DNA of 64,000 nucleotides, taken from the NCBI GenBank assembly GCA_001534745.1, contig CP013997.1:1798001-1862000 (forward strand). The letters run 5' to 3'. Source of the stretch: Pseudomonas monteilii. GTDB taxonomy: Bacteria > Pseudomonadota > Gammaproteobacteria > Pseudomonadales > Pseudomonadaceae. The translations under genes were made by a program, and so were the position numbers. A model generated the notes under the pieces. That model worked only from the letters and a program-made list of their open reading frames with translations. It had not been told where the DNA came from and did not search any database. This document shows, piece after piece, positions 1 to 9,283 of the stretch; positions within the stretch are counted from its first letter, which is position 1, and each line of letters begins with the position of its first letter.

Positions 1-326
1 CAATCGAGCCTGAAATGCAAGTCCAGTGGGGCATGGGCGTCGGGCAGTGCCTTGAGCGCCTGTACATGAATGCGCGGTTCGAAACGTTGCAGCATGCGAC
101 GGATGTCGGCACCCACCTGCAAGAGCAGCTCGCCACGATTCACGTCATGCCCGTTGAAATCGCGCAGGCCCAACTCAGGGCTGCTCTGTGAGCAACCCTG
201 GCGTGCATTGAGCACGGTCTCGAGATGGCGCTTGATGGCCATGAGCTTGCGGTCTGGATGCTCTTGCCTCGACAGCGTTCGAGGGGTGTCTGGAGCCAGG
301 CGCAGGCGTTCGAAAAGTCCCGTCAT
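1..326 (-). CDS. tssE: TssE, T6SS baseplate wedge protein (gp25-like), partial
   Basis: The reading frame begins MTGLFERLRL and is cut by the left window edge after about 108 residues. TssE is the gp25-like baseplate component of the type VI secretion system, at the cytoplasmic base of the contractile sheath. The visible part has the family's expected layout: a short N-terminus, an ELGLRDFNG segment, and then RGELLLQVGADIRRMLQRFEPRI, corresponding to the conserved gp25 core that carries the ExR-type motif. The ATG overlaps the tssC stop codon (ATGA), indicating translational coupling in a tssB-tssC-tssE operon. The family call rests on position and these motifs. The C-terminus cannot be judged. 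Confidence 0.85.
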   Translation of the reverse strand, partial: MTGLFERLRLAPDTPRTLSRQEHPDRKLMAIKRHLETVLNARQGCSQSSPELGLRDFNGHDVNRGELLLQVGADIRRMLQRFEPRIHVQALKALPDAHAPLDLHFRLD

Positions 327-1813
327 TGCGTGTCTAGCCGCCCGACCAGAGCGATCTCGAAATGCGCGCCCATGTATTTGAAGTGCGGACGTACGGCCAG
401 GGAGACCTGGTACCAGCCTGGATCGCCTGCCACATCGGACACCTCGATTCTGGCGGCCCGAAGGGGGCGGCGGCTGCGCACATCGGCAGAGGGGTTCTCC
501 TGGTCCGCTACGTACTGACGGATCCACCTGTTCAGTTCCGACTCCAGATCGCGACGCTCTTTCCAGCTGCCGATCTGCTCGCGCTGCATCACCTTGATGT
601 AATGGGCCAGCCGGTTGACGATGAACAGATAGGGGAGCTGCGTTCCCAGTTTGTAATTGACCTGCGCTTTCAGCCCTTCCGGGGTCTTCGGAAAGGTCTT
701 GGGTTTCTGCACGGAGTTGGCAGAGAAGAAGGCGGCATTGTCACTGCCCTTGCGCATCGTCAAGGCGATAAAGCCTTGTTCGGCCAGCTCGAACTCCTTG
801 CGATCGGAGATCAGCACCTCGGTAGGAATCTTGGCCTGCAATTGACCGAGCGCTTCGTACACATGCACCGGCAGGTCCTCGACGGCACCGCCCGATTGAG
901 GCCCGATGATGTTCGGACACCAGCGATAGCGGGCGAAGCTGTCATTGATGCAGCTGGCCAGCAGGAATGCCGAGTTGCCCCACAGGTAGCGGTCATGGCA
1001 CCCGTCGATGTCTTCTTCGTAATGGAACGACTCGATCGACTGCTCTTGAGGATGGTAGGCGGAGCGAAGCATGAAACGAGGCCCGGTGAGCGCTACGTAG
1101 CGCGCATCCTCGCTTTCGCGGAAGGCACGCCACTTGGCATGTCGAGGGCCAGCGAACAGATCGCCGATCTCCTTGAGATTGGGCAATCCCTCGAAGCTGG
1201 TGAGGTTGAAGAACTCGGGGGAGGGCGCTGCAATGAAGGGTGCATGCGACATGGCCCCTACGGACGCCACGTAGCTCAGCAGCTTGATGTCCGGGGAGGA
1301 GGGGCCGAAGGTGTAGTTGCCGACCATGGCCGCCACCGGCTCGCCACCGAATTGGCCGTAACCTGTGGTGTAGACATGCTTGTAGAGGCCACTGCAGGTG
1401 ATGTCGGCTGCATTGTCGAAGTCATCCAGCAAATCGGCTTTGCTGACATGCAAGACCTCCATCTGTATGTTTTCACGAAAATCTGTACGGTCGACCAGAA
1501 GTTTCAAGCTGCGCCAGGCGGCTTCAAGTGCCTGGAACGCTGGTTGATGCAGAATGGCATCCATTTGCCGGCTGAGAAGACGGTCCAGCTCGGCGATCAT
1601 TTGATCGGCGCGATGTTTATTGATCAGTTGATCTGGGTCATGACTTTTGAGCAGGTGAGTGATAAAGGCAACGACACCCTGGCGAGCGATGGAGTAGCCC
1701 TCTTGCGCAGGGGATAGTTGCGTCTGCGCCATGATCTGGTCGAGCAAGTTTGGCGTGCTCGTAACAGCGTCTCGTGTATCAATGGCAGGTGTCGTGTTCG
1801 TCGACGTTGGCAT
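323..1813 (-). CDS. tssC: TssC (VipB), T6SS contractile sheath large subunit
   Basis: A 496-residue protein, the usual TssC length. With TssB it polymerises into the cytoplasmic contractile sheath that drives the Hcp tube outward. Recognisable family segments include MDAILHQPAFQALEAAWRSL near residue 90, FNLTSFEGLPNLKEIGDLF in the middle, and LGTQLPYLFIVNRLAHYIKV followed by a RDLESELNRWIRQYV helix near the C-terminus. The end, VRPHFKYMGAHFEIALVGRL, is the typical TssC C-terminal strand. It lies 14 nt after tssB and overlaps tssE, as in a single sheath/baseplate operon. The chosen ATG follows a purine-rich stretch (ACGGAGTGTCCC). Confidence 0.97.
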   Translation of the reverse strand: MPTSTNTTPAIDTRDAVTSTPNLLDQIMAQTQLSPAQEGYSIARQGVVAFITHLLKSHDPDQLINKHRADQMIAELDRLLSRQMDAILHQPAFQALEAAWRSLKLLVDRTDFRENIQMEVLHVSKADLLDDFDNAADITCSGLYKHVYTTGYGQFGGEPVAAMVGNYTFGPSSPDIKLLSYVASVGAMSHAPFIAAPSPEFFNLTSFEGLPNLKEIGDLFAGPRHAKWRAFRESEDARYVALTGPRFMLRSAYHPQEQSIESFHYEEDIDGCHDRYLWGNSAFLLASCINDSFARYRWCPNIIGPQSGGAVEDLPVHVYEALGQLQAKIPTEVLISDRKEFELAEQGFIALTMRKGSDNAAFFSANSVQKPKTFPKTPEGLKAQVNYKLGTQLPYLFIVNRLAHYIKVMQREQIGSWKERRDLESELNRWIRQYVADQENPSADVRSRRPLRAARIEVSDVAGDPGWYQVSLAVRPHFKYMGAHFEIALVGRLDTQ

Positions 1814-1827
1814 GGGACACTCCGTTG

Positions 1828-2331
1828 TCAGCGTGGGGCAGGCGCTTCAAGCGCCACGTCAAGTTCCAGGGCGAGTTGTTTGCGCGTGTGTTCGTCACTC
1901 AATAAATGGTGCAGTTGCTGACGAAACTTCGGTACGTTGCCCAAGGGGCCTTTCAAGGCGACCAGGGCTTCGCGCAGTTCCAGGAGCGCGTTGAGCTCCG
2001 GCACCTGCCGGGCGATCCTGTCGGGGCTGAAATCATCGATCGAGGTGAACCGAAGCTGCACCGCCAGCTCGGCCTCAGAGGGCGCGCCCAGCAGGGAGGG
2101 CACGGCCATGCACAGGTTGACACCTGCATCGTTCAACACGCTGTTGAAGGTGTGTTTGTCGATGCGCATTGCCGTGCGATCTTCGAGCGGTCGGTCATCG
2201 TCCATGCCGAAGTCACCCAGGACCAGCATCTTGTGCGGCAGCTCTATTTCAGCGTTCTCATTACCTGTCGCAGGAACGTACCTGATGTTGATGCGTTCTT
2301 TGGGCGCGACGGAACCTGTGCTTTTTGCCAT
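1828..2331 (-). CDS. tssB: TssB (VipA), T6SS contractile sheath small subunit
   Basis: A 167-residue protein of normal TssB length. It forms the heterodimeric building block of the T6SS sheath with TssC. Family features are the N-terminal KERINIRYVPATGNENAEIELPH-like region, the LVLGDFGMDDDRPLEDR motif, LRFTSIDDFSPDRIARQVPEL, and a C-terminal helix containing LLELREALVALKGPLGN. It is the first gene of the leftward operon and its start faces tagO across a roughly 300-bp divergent promoter region. No frameshift or missing segment is seen. Confidence 0.97.
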   Translation of the reverse strand: MAKSTGSVAPKERINIRYVPATGNENAEIELPHKMLVLGDFGMDDDRPLEDRTAMRIDKHTFNSVLNDAGVNLCMAVPSLLGAPSEAELAVQLRFTSIDDFSPDRIARQVPELNALLELREALVALKGPLGNVPKFRQQLHHLLSDEHTRKQLALELDVALEAPAPR

Positions 2332-2632
2332 GGCAGGGCCTTAGTAGTGTGTGGGAAATTTCTACTAACTTTTGCGCACTGTTTGTAGGAAGTTTCCGTG
2401 CATTAAGCGTGTGCTCTGATCGAGCGGTGTGGGGTTGGCGTGTTTCTTTAAAACCATGCCGCTGGTGTTGCGCGTTAGTCGAGCGGAAGAATGTAAGTAA
2501 ATATTTATTTGTGGTCTTCGGTGTTTGTGGCTAGGCTTTCGATCGTTTTCAAAGTTGGACGAGGCCGATGCGCCAAGTGCGTGCCGTAGGTTGTGGAGAA
2601 AGTAGGAAGTTACAAGTAGGAAATTACTTACA
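2332..2632. promoter_or_regulatory. divergent T6SS promoter region with TAGGAA-type repeats
   Basis: This 301-bp intergenic region between tssB and tagO is visibly more AT-rich than its neighbours. It contains an imperfect inverted pair GGAAATTTCTAC (2354-2365) and GTAGGAAGTTTCC (2385-2397), and a tandem direct repeat AAGTAGGAAGTTAC / AAGTAGGAAATTAC (about 2600-2627) just before the tagO start. The repeated TAGGAA / TTCYTA core resembles the heptads bound by BvgA-type regulators. A similar exact inverted repeat precedes the BvgA-like regulator at 54.6 kb. Regulation by that system is inferred, not shown. Confidence 0.45.
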
Positions 2633-3265
2633 ATGGTGCCCCGATATCTTTTTGGCGCATGTTTTGCGCTGCTGCTCTACTGCTTGTCTGTCTCTGCGTA
2701 TTCCAATCAGGAGTGTTCGCAAGTCGTGTCGAACCTCGAGCGCCTGGCCTGCTTCGACCGATCAGCAGGAACGCCGGCTCGGCTCGGCACCGCACAGTGG
2801 TCGGCGTCCGAGCAGCATGCACCGACCTTGCGCCGTGTATTGGTCCAGGAGGCCGATCGAGCGCCCGATGACCTGACTTTTCGCCTGGGCAAGGCAGGCG
2901 AAGGGTTGATGGCGTCCGCACCTGCAATCGCATCGGGCCCACCCCACGCTTACCTGGCCATCAGCTGCGTGCAGAACATTTCCAGGCTGCAACTGGTGAC
3001 GGCGCAGCCCATCGACGCAGGGCGAGTGAGCGTGCGATTGCAAGGCGAGTCGCGTGCGACCTCCGCCACACCGTGGCAGGTGATGGAAAACGGACAGGTG
3101 ATCGATGCGGGGCGAGGGTTGCCGGGCATCGAGCAGATCAAGCAACTGATCGGCGCCCACCGCATTCATGTCGAAAGCGATCACCCGGCCGTGAACGGGC
3201 TGACATTCGACGCCCATGGGCTGGATGCTTTGATCGACAAGGTCCGTACTGCATGTCGCTGGTAA
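2633..3265 (+). CDS. tagO: TagO/VasI-family T6SS accessory protein
   Basis: A 210-residue exported protein. An N-terminal hydrophobic segment (residues 4-22, ending SVSAYS) looks like a cleavable signal peptide. It is followed by the C-x(n)-LERLACFDR motif typical of VasI (VC_A0118 family) T6SS proteins. Later segments YLAISCVQNISRLQLVT and MENGQVIDAGRGLPGIEQI also fit this family. Such proteins are periplasmic accessories of type VI secretion; TagO has been implicated in regulating TssA-dependent tail assembly. The gene begins the rightward tagO-tssA-tssM run, the same order as vasI-vasJ-vasK of Vibrio cholerae, and its stop lies inside the start region of tssA. Confidence 0.85.
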   Translation: MVPRYLFGACFALLLYCLSVSAYSNQECSQVVSNLERLACFDRSAGTPARLGTAQWSASEQHAPTLRRVLVQEADRAPDDLTFRLGKAGEGLMASAPAIASGPPHAYLAISCVQNISRLQLVTAQPIDAGRVSVRLQGESRATSATPWQVMENGQVIDAGRGLPGIEQIKQLIGAHRIHVESDHPAVNGLTFDAHGLDALIDKVRTACRW

Positions 3266-4722
3266 CGAGAACACCTGAACGCACGCTCGCCGAGCTGCTC
3301 GCACCGATCGACCCCCAGGTGCCGGCAGGCCTGTTCGACCTCGAGGATGAACTCTACCAGGCCATCGACCAGGAGATGGTCAAGCTGGGTGGGTTGCACG
3401 AGGCATCGATCGACTGGACCTACATCGAAGAGGCGTCCTGTCAGTACCTGGAGCGTCAGTGCAAGCACCTGCGGATCGTGGCTCACCTGAGCGTTGCCTG
3501 GCTGCGCAGCGGCTGCTGGGTGCGCTGGGCAACGGTCCTGGCGTTGTGGGTGGGGCTGCTCGATCGCTACTGGGAGACGGCCCACCCCAAGCCCGGACCC
3601 AAAGGCTTCCTGGGCAAGCGCAAGCTGATCAGCCTGGCGCTGGGCCGGATGGTCGACACGCTACCGCGGCTGGACCGCGCCACCTATAGCCAAGCGTGTG
3701 CCGACCAGGCACGGCATGCGCTGTCACGTCTGCACCACCTGCAGGGCACGTTGCAGCTGGACGCAGCGCTGCTGGGTGATCTGGAGCGTCTGCTGGACCG
3801 ACACAGCACACTCGCCATCGCCGAAGCTGACGCCACGCCCGCGATGGCCACCGCGCCAACTGCCCCTCACCTTGCAGCAGCGCCACTGCCCGAGGTCATC
3901 GCTGCACCGCTGCCATCTCCACTGCCAGGTCATGAAAGGGAAACACGCCGAACGCTGCTGACGCTCGCTGAACGCATCAACCAGCAAGACCCCTACGACC
4001 CGACGGGTTATCAGCTCCGACGGTTCGGCCTGTGGGCTCACATTCAGGCTGCGCCTTACGCCGCGCAGGACGATCGCACGGAGTTGATGGCCATCCCGCC
4101 CGACATCGCCAATGGCCATGAAGAAGCCCTGGCGCAGACCACGATCGACGCCGCCTTGCTCCAGCGCATCGAGAAAAGCGTGACAGCGAGCCCCTACTGG
4201 ATTCGCGGCAGTTTCCTGGCCGCCTCCGCGGCGACGCGGCTGGCGATGGGCGAGGTGGCCGAAGCCATCCGTGCCACCACTGCCCGCTTCATACAGCGTC
4301 TGCCTGCCTTGCAACGTCTGTGCTTCAGCGACGGCACCGTGTTCGTCGACGATCAGTGCCTGGCGTGGCTGCGTGGCATGCCAGGGTCATCCGACTCCGG
4401 TGCAGCCTCCCCTGCGTTCGCCAGTCTGCGAGAAGAGCTGGCCAGCCAGATGGAAACCGGCGGGGTGGAGCCGGTCCTGCTCAAGTTGCAGGGCATGCAG
4501 AGCGCCCTCGGCAGCCCCCGCGAACGTTGCCACACCACCGTGATCGCGGCCGACCTACTGGCGGCGCGCGGAGTTTCCTGGCTGGCGCAGGACCTGTGCG
4601 CCAGTGTCGCCAGGACCATGCAGCAGACGACCGCCAGCGCCTGGGAGCCAGAAGTCTTTCAGCGGCTGCAGCAGTACGGGGCATCCCAGGTGCCTGACAA
4701 CCATGTGAAAAGGGAGTCCTGA
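3253..4722 (+). CDS. tssA: TssA (VasJ/VC_A0119-type) T6SS baseplate/cap protein
   Basis: A 489-residue protein starting MSLVTRTPERTLAELLAPID. The start overlaps tagO by 13 nt. A longer in-frame extension exists upstream but lies inside tagO and has no family similarity. Residues about 15-120 form an ImpA-type N-terminal domain (PAGLFDLEDELYQAIDQEM). A variable Ala/Pro-rich linker near residues 195-225 separates it from a VasJ-type C-terminal domain (EPVLLKLQGMQSALGSPRER and LLAARGVSWLAQDLCASV). TssA contacts the baseplate and the growing tail end. It ends in a TGATG overlap with tssM. Confidence 0.93.
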   Translation: MSLVTRTPERTLAELLAPIDPQVPAGLFDLEDELYQAIDQEMVKLGGLHEASIDWTYIEEASCQYLERQCKHLRIVAHLSVAWLRSGCWVRWATVLALWVGLLDRYWETAHPKPGPKGFLGKRKLISLALGRMVDTLPRLDRATYSQACADQARHALSRLHHLQGTLQLDAALLGDLERLLDRHSTLAIAEADATPAMATAPTAPHLAAAPLPEVIAAPLPSPLPGHERETRRTLLTLAERINQQDPYDPTGYQLRRFGLWAHIQAAPYAAQDDRTELMAIPPDIANGHEEALAQTTIDAALLQRIEKSVTASPYWIRGSFLAASAATRLAMGEVAEAIRATTARFIQRLPALQRLCFSDGTVFVDDQCLAWLRGMPGSSDSGAASPAFASLREELASQMETGGVEPVLLKLQGMQSALGSPRERCHTTVIAADLLAARGVSWLAQDLCASVARTMQQTTASAWEPEVFQRLQQYGASQVPDNHVKRES

Positions 4723-7700
4723 TGAATCGACTATGGACGCAGCTCGCGGCGGGGAGCAGGGCGCTGGTGAACCGTGCGAACGGCATGGTGCCCACGCTGC
4801 TCGGGCTCGGTGTCGTGCTGACATTGGTTGCAGTCTGGTGGCTGGGCCCGCAATGGACATGGCGTGGACACCAGCCCTTGGCCAGCGTCACCCAACGTGG
4901 CCTGGCAAGCCTGGTGCTCATCGTGGTGCCCTTGCTGGCATGGCTCATGGTCTTGCGCCGCCGTGTTCGTCATCTACAGACAGAACGCGCCCGGACCGCT
5001 GCCGTTGAGCAGGATCGCACGCTACCGTTCGTTGACGCGCAAGAGAAAGCGTTGAACCTGGCGCTCGGGCGGTATCTCGACCATGCCGGCGGACGGCGTG
5101 CCCTGTACCGGCTGCCCTGGTATCTGGTCGTGGGCGATGAATGCGCGGGCAAGACCAGCGTCATCGAACACAGTGACCAGCGTTTCACATTGACCCGCAT
5201 CGAGCAGGTGCAATCGCGCGGCCGATCGACCCAGGCGCTTGCCTACCCGATCGGCTGGTGGATCAGTGACGACGCCGTCATCATCGATCCGCCGGGCGCA
5301 TTTATCCGTCAGCCGCCCGGTGAAGCGCCGCCGGCCACGTCCGAGCCTGCCGTACCTCACGGGGGCGCAGCCGCCTTGTGGCATCACCTGTTGAAGTGGT
5401 TGCTGCGCCATCGGAGCCAGAAGTCGCTCAACGGCGTCCTGCTGGTCGTCGATCTGCCTGCGTTGCTGCATGGCACGCCTGGCCAGCGTATCGCCCTGGC
5501 ACACCTGCTTCGCACGCGTCTGCACGAACTGAACAGCCAGTTGAGCACGCGCCTTCCTGTCTATGTCGTGTTCAGCAAGGTCGACCTGATAGAGGGGTTC
5601 GACGCGTTCTATGCCGACATGCCCGCCTCGTTGCGCGAGCATCTGCTGGGTTTCACGTTCAAGCTGGAGGAGCGCAGTACGATCGATGCCTGGCTGGATG
5701 AGTACAGCGAGCATTACCAGCGACTGGTGCGTCACCTGTTCGAGCAGGTCGTGGACCGAATCGAGCAGTCAGGCAGTGCCGAAACACGAGCGCGTCTGCT
5801 GTCGTTGCACGCACAACTGGCCGGGCTGCGGCCGATCATGCTGGGCTTTTTGCGCGAGACACTGGCAGGCGATCGTTTCACCACGCCTGCCCTGGTACGG
5901 GGCGTGTATTGGTCGTCCGTCACGCAACAGGGCGACGTGCTCAACGCCTTCGTGCGCGAAGCGGCGCAGCCCTACGGAACGGCGCCCCCGCTGCGCGAAG
6001 GCAAGCCCCAGGGCAAGTCACGGGTCTATTTCATTCCCCACCTGTTCAAGCGTGTCGTCTATCAGGAGTCAGGCCTTGCCGGCGACAACGTCAAGGTGGC
6101 ACGTCACAAGCGTCGACTGTTATGGGCGAGTTCCGGTATCGGGCTGCTGGTCCTGTGCGGCTTCATCGCAGGCTGGCAGCGCTATTTCGAACTCAATGGC
6201 GCCAAGGCCGCCAACGTGCTTGCCAAAAGCAGAGCGTTCAGTCATCACGAGGTCGATGCGCGCCTGGATCCGACCGGACGCAACCTGCTCGAGCCGTTGG
6301 ACCAGATCCGTGACGCTGTCTCGGTGTTCGGTGACTACCGTGCCGCCTGGCCAGGTGTCGCCGATCTCGGGCTGTACCAGGGGCGCGCCATCGGGCCCCG
6401 TGTCGATGAGGCCTACCTGACGTTGCTGTCCAGGCGTTTTCTGCCGGCGCTGGCCAGCGGCGTGGTCGAGGCCATGGAAGCCGCTCCTCCTGGCAGCGCA
6501 CAGCAGCTGGCGGCGCTCAGGGTCTATCGAATGCTGGAGGACCGTCAGAATCGGCGGCCCGAATGGGTCGAGGCGTGGATGGCGCAGCAGTGGCAACAGG
6601 CGTTTCCCGGGCAGGGGCAGTTGCAACGAAGCCTCATGGGGCATTTGAGCTATGCCTTGGCCTATGCCGACACCGACCTGTCGCCGTATCGAGAACGCGT
6701 CGTGCAGGTGCAGCAAACACTACGCGAGGTACCGCTCGCACAACGGGTCTACGCAAGCCTCAAACAGCAGGCCCAGGCACAGGTGCAGGCCGGTTTGAAC
6801 CTGCGTCATAAAGTGGGCCCCGTCTTCGACACGGTGTTTCAGTCATCGGGCAGCCACCCATCGCTCGACCAGGCGATCGTGCTGGCGCCCATCCTCACCG
6901 CCAAGGGCTTCAACGAGTATTTCGAGCCGCGCAGTCGGTACTTCACCGACATGGCCATGATCGACCAATGGGCGCTGGGCGAACGCGATCGGCTCGATTA
7001 CTCGACGGCCGACCGCGAAGCGCTGACCGAACGGCTACGCTCGCTCTACAGTGCCGACTACATCGACAGCTGGCGGCAGGCCCTGCAGGCGTTCACGGTG
7101 ACCGATTTCCGCGATCTGCCCCACGGCCTCACGATTCTGCAGCAGTTGACGGGACCCACGGCGCCCCTGCACCGGTTGCTGGAAACCGTAAGAGACAACA
7201 CCGTCCTTTCATCGAAGGTCTCTGTCGAGCCTGCAACCGATGTGGCGATACAACCTGTCCATGACGAGGCCGAGAAGCAGCATGCCTGGGCCATCCAGAG
7301 AGCCTTTGCCGGGTTGAGCGGCTTGCTGAAATCCAGCGGTGAGCAGCCCAGCTATTACGACGAGACCTTGCAGGCCCTGACTGCCGTACATGACTACGCC
7401 AAGGCGGTCCAGGACAGCCCTGATCGAGGCAAGGCAGCGCTTCACGCAGTCCATCAACGCTTGTCGATGACCGGGCATGATCCGATCAGCGCGTTGCAAC
7501 GCATGGCCACGGGCTTGCCTGCACCCCTCGATCGGCACGTCAAGAAAGTCGCCGACCAGACGGCCCAGGTCTTGAACATCGAGGCGCTACGCGAACTGGA
7601 GCGACGCTGGGATGCCGACGTCTATGGGTTCTTCCAGCAGCGTCTGGCAGGGCGCTATCCATTCTCTGCCCAGGCGCCCGACGCCTCCCTGGAGGACTTC

Positions 7701-8315
7701 GAAGCGTTCTTCGGTCCCAAGGGGCGTCTGCAGCGGTTTCATGACCAGTACCTGAAGGTCTTCCTGAAGGACAATCTCGAGGCCTTCCATACCGGCCAGC
7801 CGGGGCAGTCATTGATTCGCCGCGATGTGATCGAGCAACTGGAACGGGCAGAGCGCATCCGCGAGACCTTCTTCGATCAACGCGGCAACCTGAATGTGCA
7901 ATTCAGCATCGAGCCGTTGGGGTTGAGCGCCAACCAACGCACCAGCTTGCTGGACCTCGATGGGCAACTGATCGCCTATACCCATGGCCCCAGCCAGATC
8001 GCCGGGGTCGTCTGGCCCAATACTCTGGGCCGACAGGTGCGCAGCAACCTGACCTTGCTCAGGCAGAACGGCAACAGCAGCAGCCTGGAGTACCGTGGGC
8101 CCTGGTCCATGTTCCGCCTGCTCAGCCGCGGCGCGCTCAATGGCCGGACCGCCACCAGCGTGGACCTGAGCTTCAAGGCCGGCGATGGTGTGATGCGTTA
8201 TCGCCTCAATGCTGAAAAGGCGTTCAACCCCATCACCCAGCAGCCGTTCAAGGACTTCCAGTTGCCGCGTGGGTTGTTGCAGCTACCTGAGCACGTGGCG
8301 CGCGTGGCGTTGTGA
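4722..8315 (+). CDS. tssM: TssM (IcmF/VasK), T6SS inner-membrane complex protein
   Basis: A 1197-residue IcmF-family protein of normal length. It forms the envelope-spanning T6SS membrane complex with TssL and TssJ. Two membrane helices lie at about residues 23-41 and 61-78. A cytoplasmic domain has a Walker A motif GDECAGKT at 138-145, and the pattern GxxxxGKT is intact. A third membrane helix lies near 466-485 (IGLLVLCGFIAGW), followed by a large periplasmic region ending in the IcmF C-terminal domain (SLEYRGPWSMFRLLSRG). Translation is coupled to tssA. tssL, tssK, hcp, clpV and vgrG are not in this window and presumably lie to the left. Confidence 0.97.
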   Translation: MNRLWTQLAAGSRALVNRANGMVPTLLGLGVVLTLVAVWWLGPQWTWRGHQPLASVTQRGLASLVLIVVPLLAWLMVLRRRVRHLQTERARTAAVEQDRTLPFVDAQEKALNLALGRYLDHAGGRRALYRLPWYLVVGDECAGKTSVIEHSDQRFTLTRIEQVQSRGRSTQALAYPIGWWISDDAVIIDPPGAFIRQPPGEAPPATSEPAVPHGGAAALWHHLLKWLLRHRSQKSLNGVLLVVDLPALLHGTPGQRIALAHLLRTRLHELNSQLSTRLPVYVVFSKVDLIEGFDAFYADMPASLREHLLGFTFKLEERSTIDAWLDEYSEHYQRLVRHLFEQVVDRIEQSGSAETRARLLSLHAQLAGLRPIMLGFLRETLAGDRFTTPALVRGVYWSSVTQQGDVLNAFVREAAQPYGTAPPLREGKPQGKSRVYFIPHLFKRVVYQESGLAGDNVKVARHKRRLLWASSGIGLLVLCGFIAGWQRYFELNGAKAANVLAKSRAFSHHEVDARLDPTGRNLLEPLDQIRDAVSVFGDYRAAWPGVADLGLYQGRAIGPRVDEAYLTLLSRRFLPALASGVVEAMEAAPPGSAQQLAALRVYRMLEDRQNRRPEWVEAWMAQQWQQAFPGQGQLQRSLMGHLSYALAYADTDLSPYRERVVQVQQTLREVPLAQRVYASLKQQAQAQVQAGLNLRHKVGPVFDTVFQSSGSHPSLDQAIVLAPILTAKGFNEYFEPRSRYFTDMAMIDQWALGERDRLDYSTADREALTERLRSLYSADYIDSWRQALQAFTVTDFRDLPHGLTILQQLTGPTAPLHRLLETVRDNTVLSSKVSVEPATDVAIQPVHDEAEKQHAWAIQRAFAGLSGLLKSSGEQPSYYDETLQALTAVHDYAKAVQDSPDRGKAALHAVHQRLSMTGHDPISALQRMATGLPAPLDRHVKKVADQTAQVLNIEALRELERRWDADVYGFFQQRLAGRYPFSAQAPDASLEDFEAFFGPKGRLQRFHDQYLKVFLKDNLEAFHTGQPGQSLIRRDVIEQLERAERIRETFFDQRGNLNVQFSIEPLGLSANQRTSLLDLDGQLIAYTHGPSQIAGVVWPNTLGRQVRSNLTLLRQNGNSSSLEYRGPWSMFRLLSRGALNGRTATSVDLSFKAGDGVMRYRLNAEKAFNPITQQPFKDFQLPRGLLQLPEHVARVAL

Positions 8316-8317
8316 GA

Positions 8318-8342
8318 GGGCAGGCCGAAAAACAGGCTGCCC
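8318..8342 (+). terminator. weak hairpin after tssM
   Basis: Two nucleotides after the tssM stop, GGGCAGGCC and GGCTGCCC flank an A-rich loop and can pair with one bulge. There is no T tract, so this is at best an attenuator between tssM and the permease. Confidence 0.25.
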
Positions 8343-8361
8343 GCGCCAGGGACACCTTCAC

Positions 8362-9132
8362 GTGACGATCGATTCTGCGTTGCTCCTGCTGGGCCTCTTC
8401 GCTTTCTGCGGCGGTCTCATCGACGCCGCCGTCGGCGGAGGAGGGCTCATCCAGCTGCCAGCCCTCATGCACGCCTTGCCTGGCACCAGCCTGGCGACGG
8501 TCTTCGGCACCAACAAGCTGGCGGTCTGGATGGGCAGCGTGGCCGCACTGCCGCGTTACCTGAAACGGGTGACGTTGGTCTGGTGGCTGCTGCTGCCCAT
8601 GTTCGTGGCCGCGTTCCTGTTCGCCTACCTGGGCGCGCTGTCCGTTGCACTGATTCCCAAGGCCCTCATGCAGTACGCCGTTTTCGTTCTGCTGGTGGTC
8701 ATGGCGATCTACACCTTCATCAAGAAGGACCTGGGACGCCTGCACGCCCAGCCTCGCTACGGCATCGGCAGGCTATGGGCCGGTATCGGCTTTGGCGCCG
8801 CGATCGGGTTCTACGACGGTGTCTTCGGCCCAGGCAGCGGCAGCCTGCTGCTGTTCGTGTTCGTCCGCGTCTTCGGCTTCGACTTCCTCAACGCCTCGGC
8901 CTCGGCGAAGCTCATCAACCTGGGCACCTTCAGCGCCGCGCTGCTGTTCTTCGCGCCGTCCGGTCATGTGCTGTGGCTGATCGGCGGGCTGGTGGGGGTG
9001 TGCAACATGGCCGGGGCCGTGGTGGGTGCCTTCATTGCGTTACGCTATGGCAGTGGCGTGATTCGCATACTGTTTCTGGTGCTGCTGGTGGCGCTGATCG
9101 TGCGCATGGGTGTTTCGCTGTTTTGGGCGTGA
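8362..9132 (+). CDS. TSUP (TauE/SafE) family permease
   Basis: A 256-residue integral membrane protein. The start is taken as GTG at 8362 (MTIDSALLLLGLFAFCGGLIDAAVGGGG), preceded by AGGGA; the open frame continues upstream into tssM but is basic and non-membrane there. Eight or so hydrophobic segments are visible. The repeated family motifs GLIDAAVGGGGLIQLPAL (N-half) and GFYDGVFGPGSGSLLLF (C-half) are typical of the TSUP/YfcA group. These carriers move organosulfur or sulfur oxyanions in characterised members; the substrate here is unknown. It lies about 50 nt after tssM but is not a known T6SS component. Confidence 0.85.
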   Translation: MTIDSALLLLGLFAFCGGLIDAAVGGGGLIQLPALMHALPGTSLATVFGTNKLAVWMGSVAALPRYLKRVTLVWWLLLPMFVAAFLFAYLGALSVALIPKALMQYAVFVLLVVMAIYTFIKKDLGRLHAQPRYGIGRLWAGIGFGAAIGFYDGVFGPGSGSLLLFVFVRVFGFDFLNASASAKLINLGTFSAALLFFAPSGHVLWLIGGLVGVCNMAGAVVGAFIALRYGSGVIRILFLVLLVALIVRMGVSLFWA

Positions 9133-9283
9133 AGTCATCCTTTCGTCTCGCCACGCCGATTGCGCAGTCGCTTGGCAAGAGGCGAGGCTACTCGAGTGCC
9201 GGTTCAAGCGTACCGATACGATCCGTAGAATGAGCTGACCGCAAAGCGCGGGTGCTGAATGCGAAGTGAAGACAGAGGTGGAT

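Noticed and set aside
2651..2667. Sigma-54-like sequence TGGCGCATGTTTTGCG
   Set aside because: The spacing fits a -24/-12 element, but it lies inside the tagO signal-peptide codons, downstream of the start, so it is likely coincidental.
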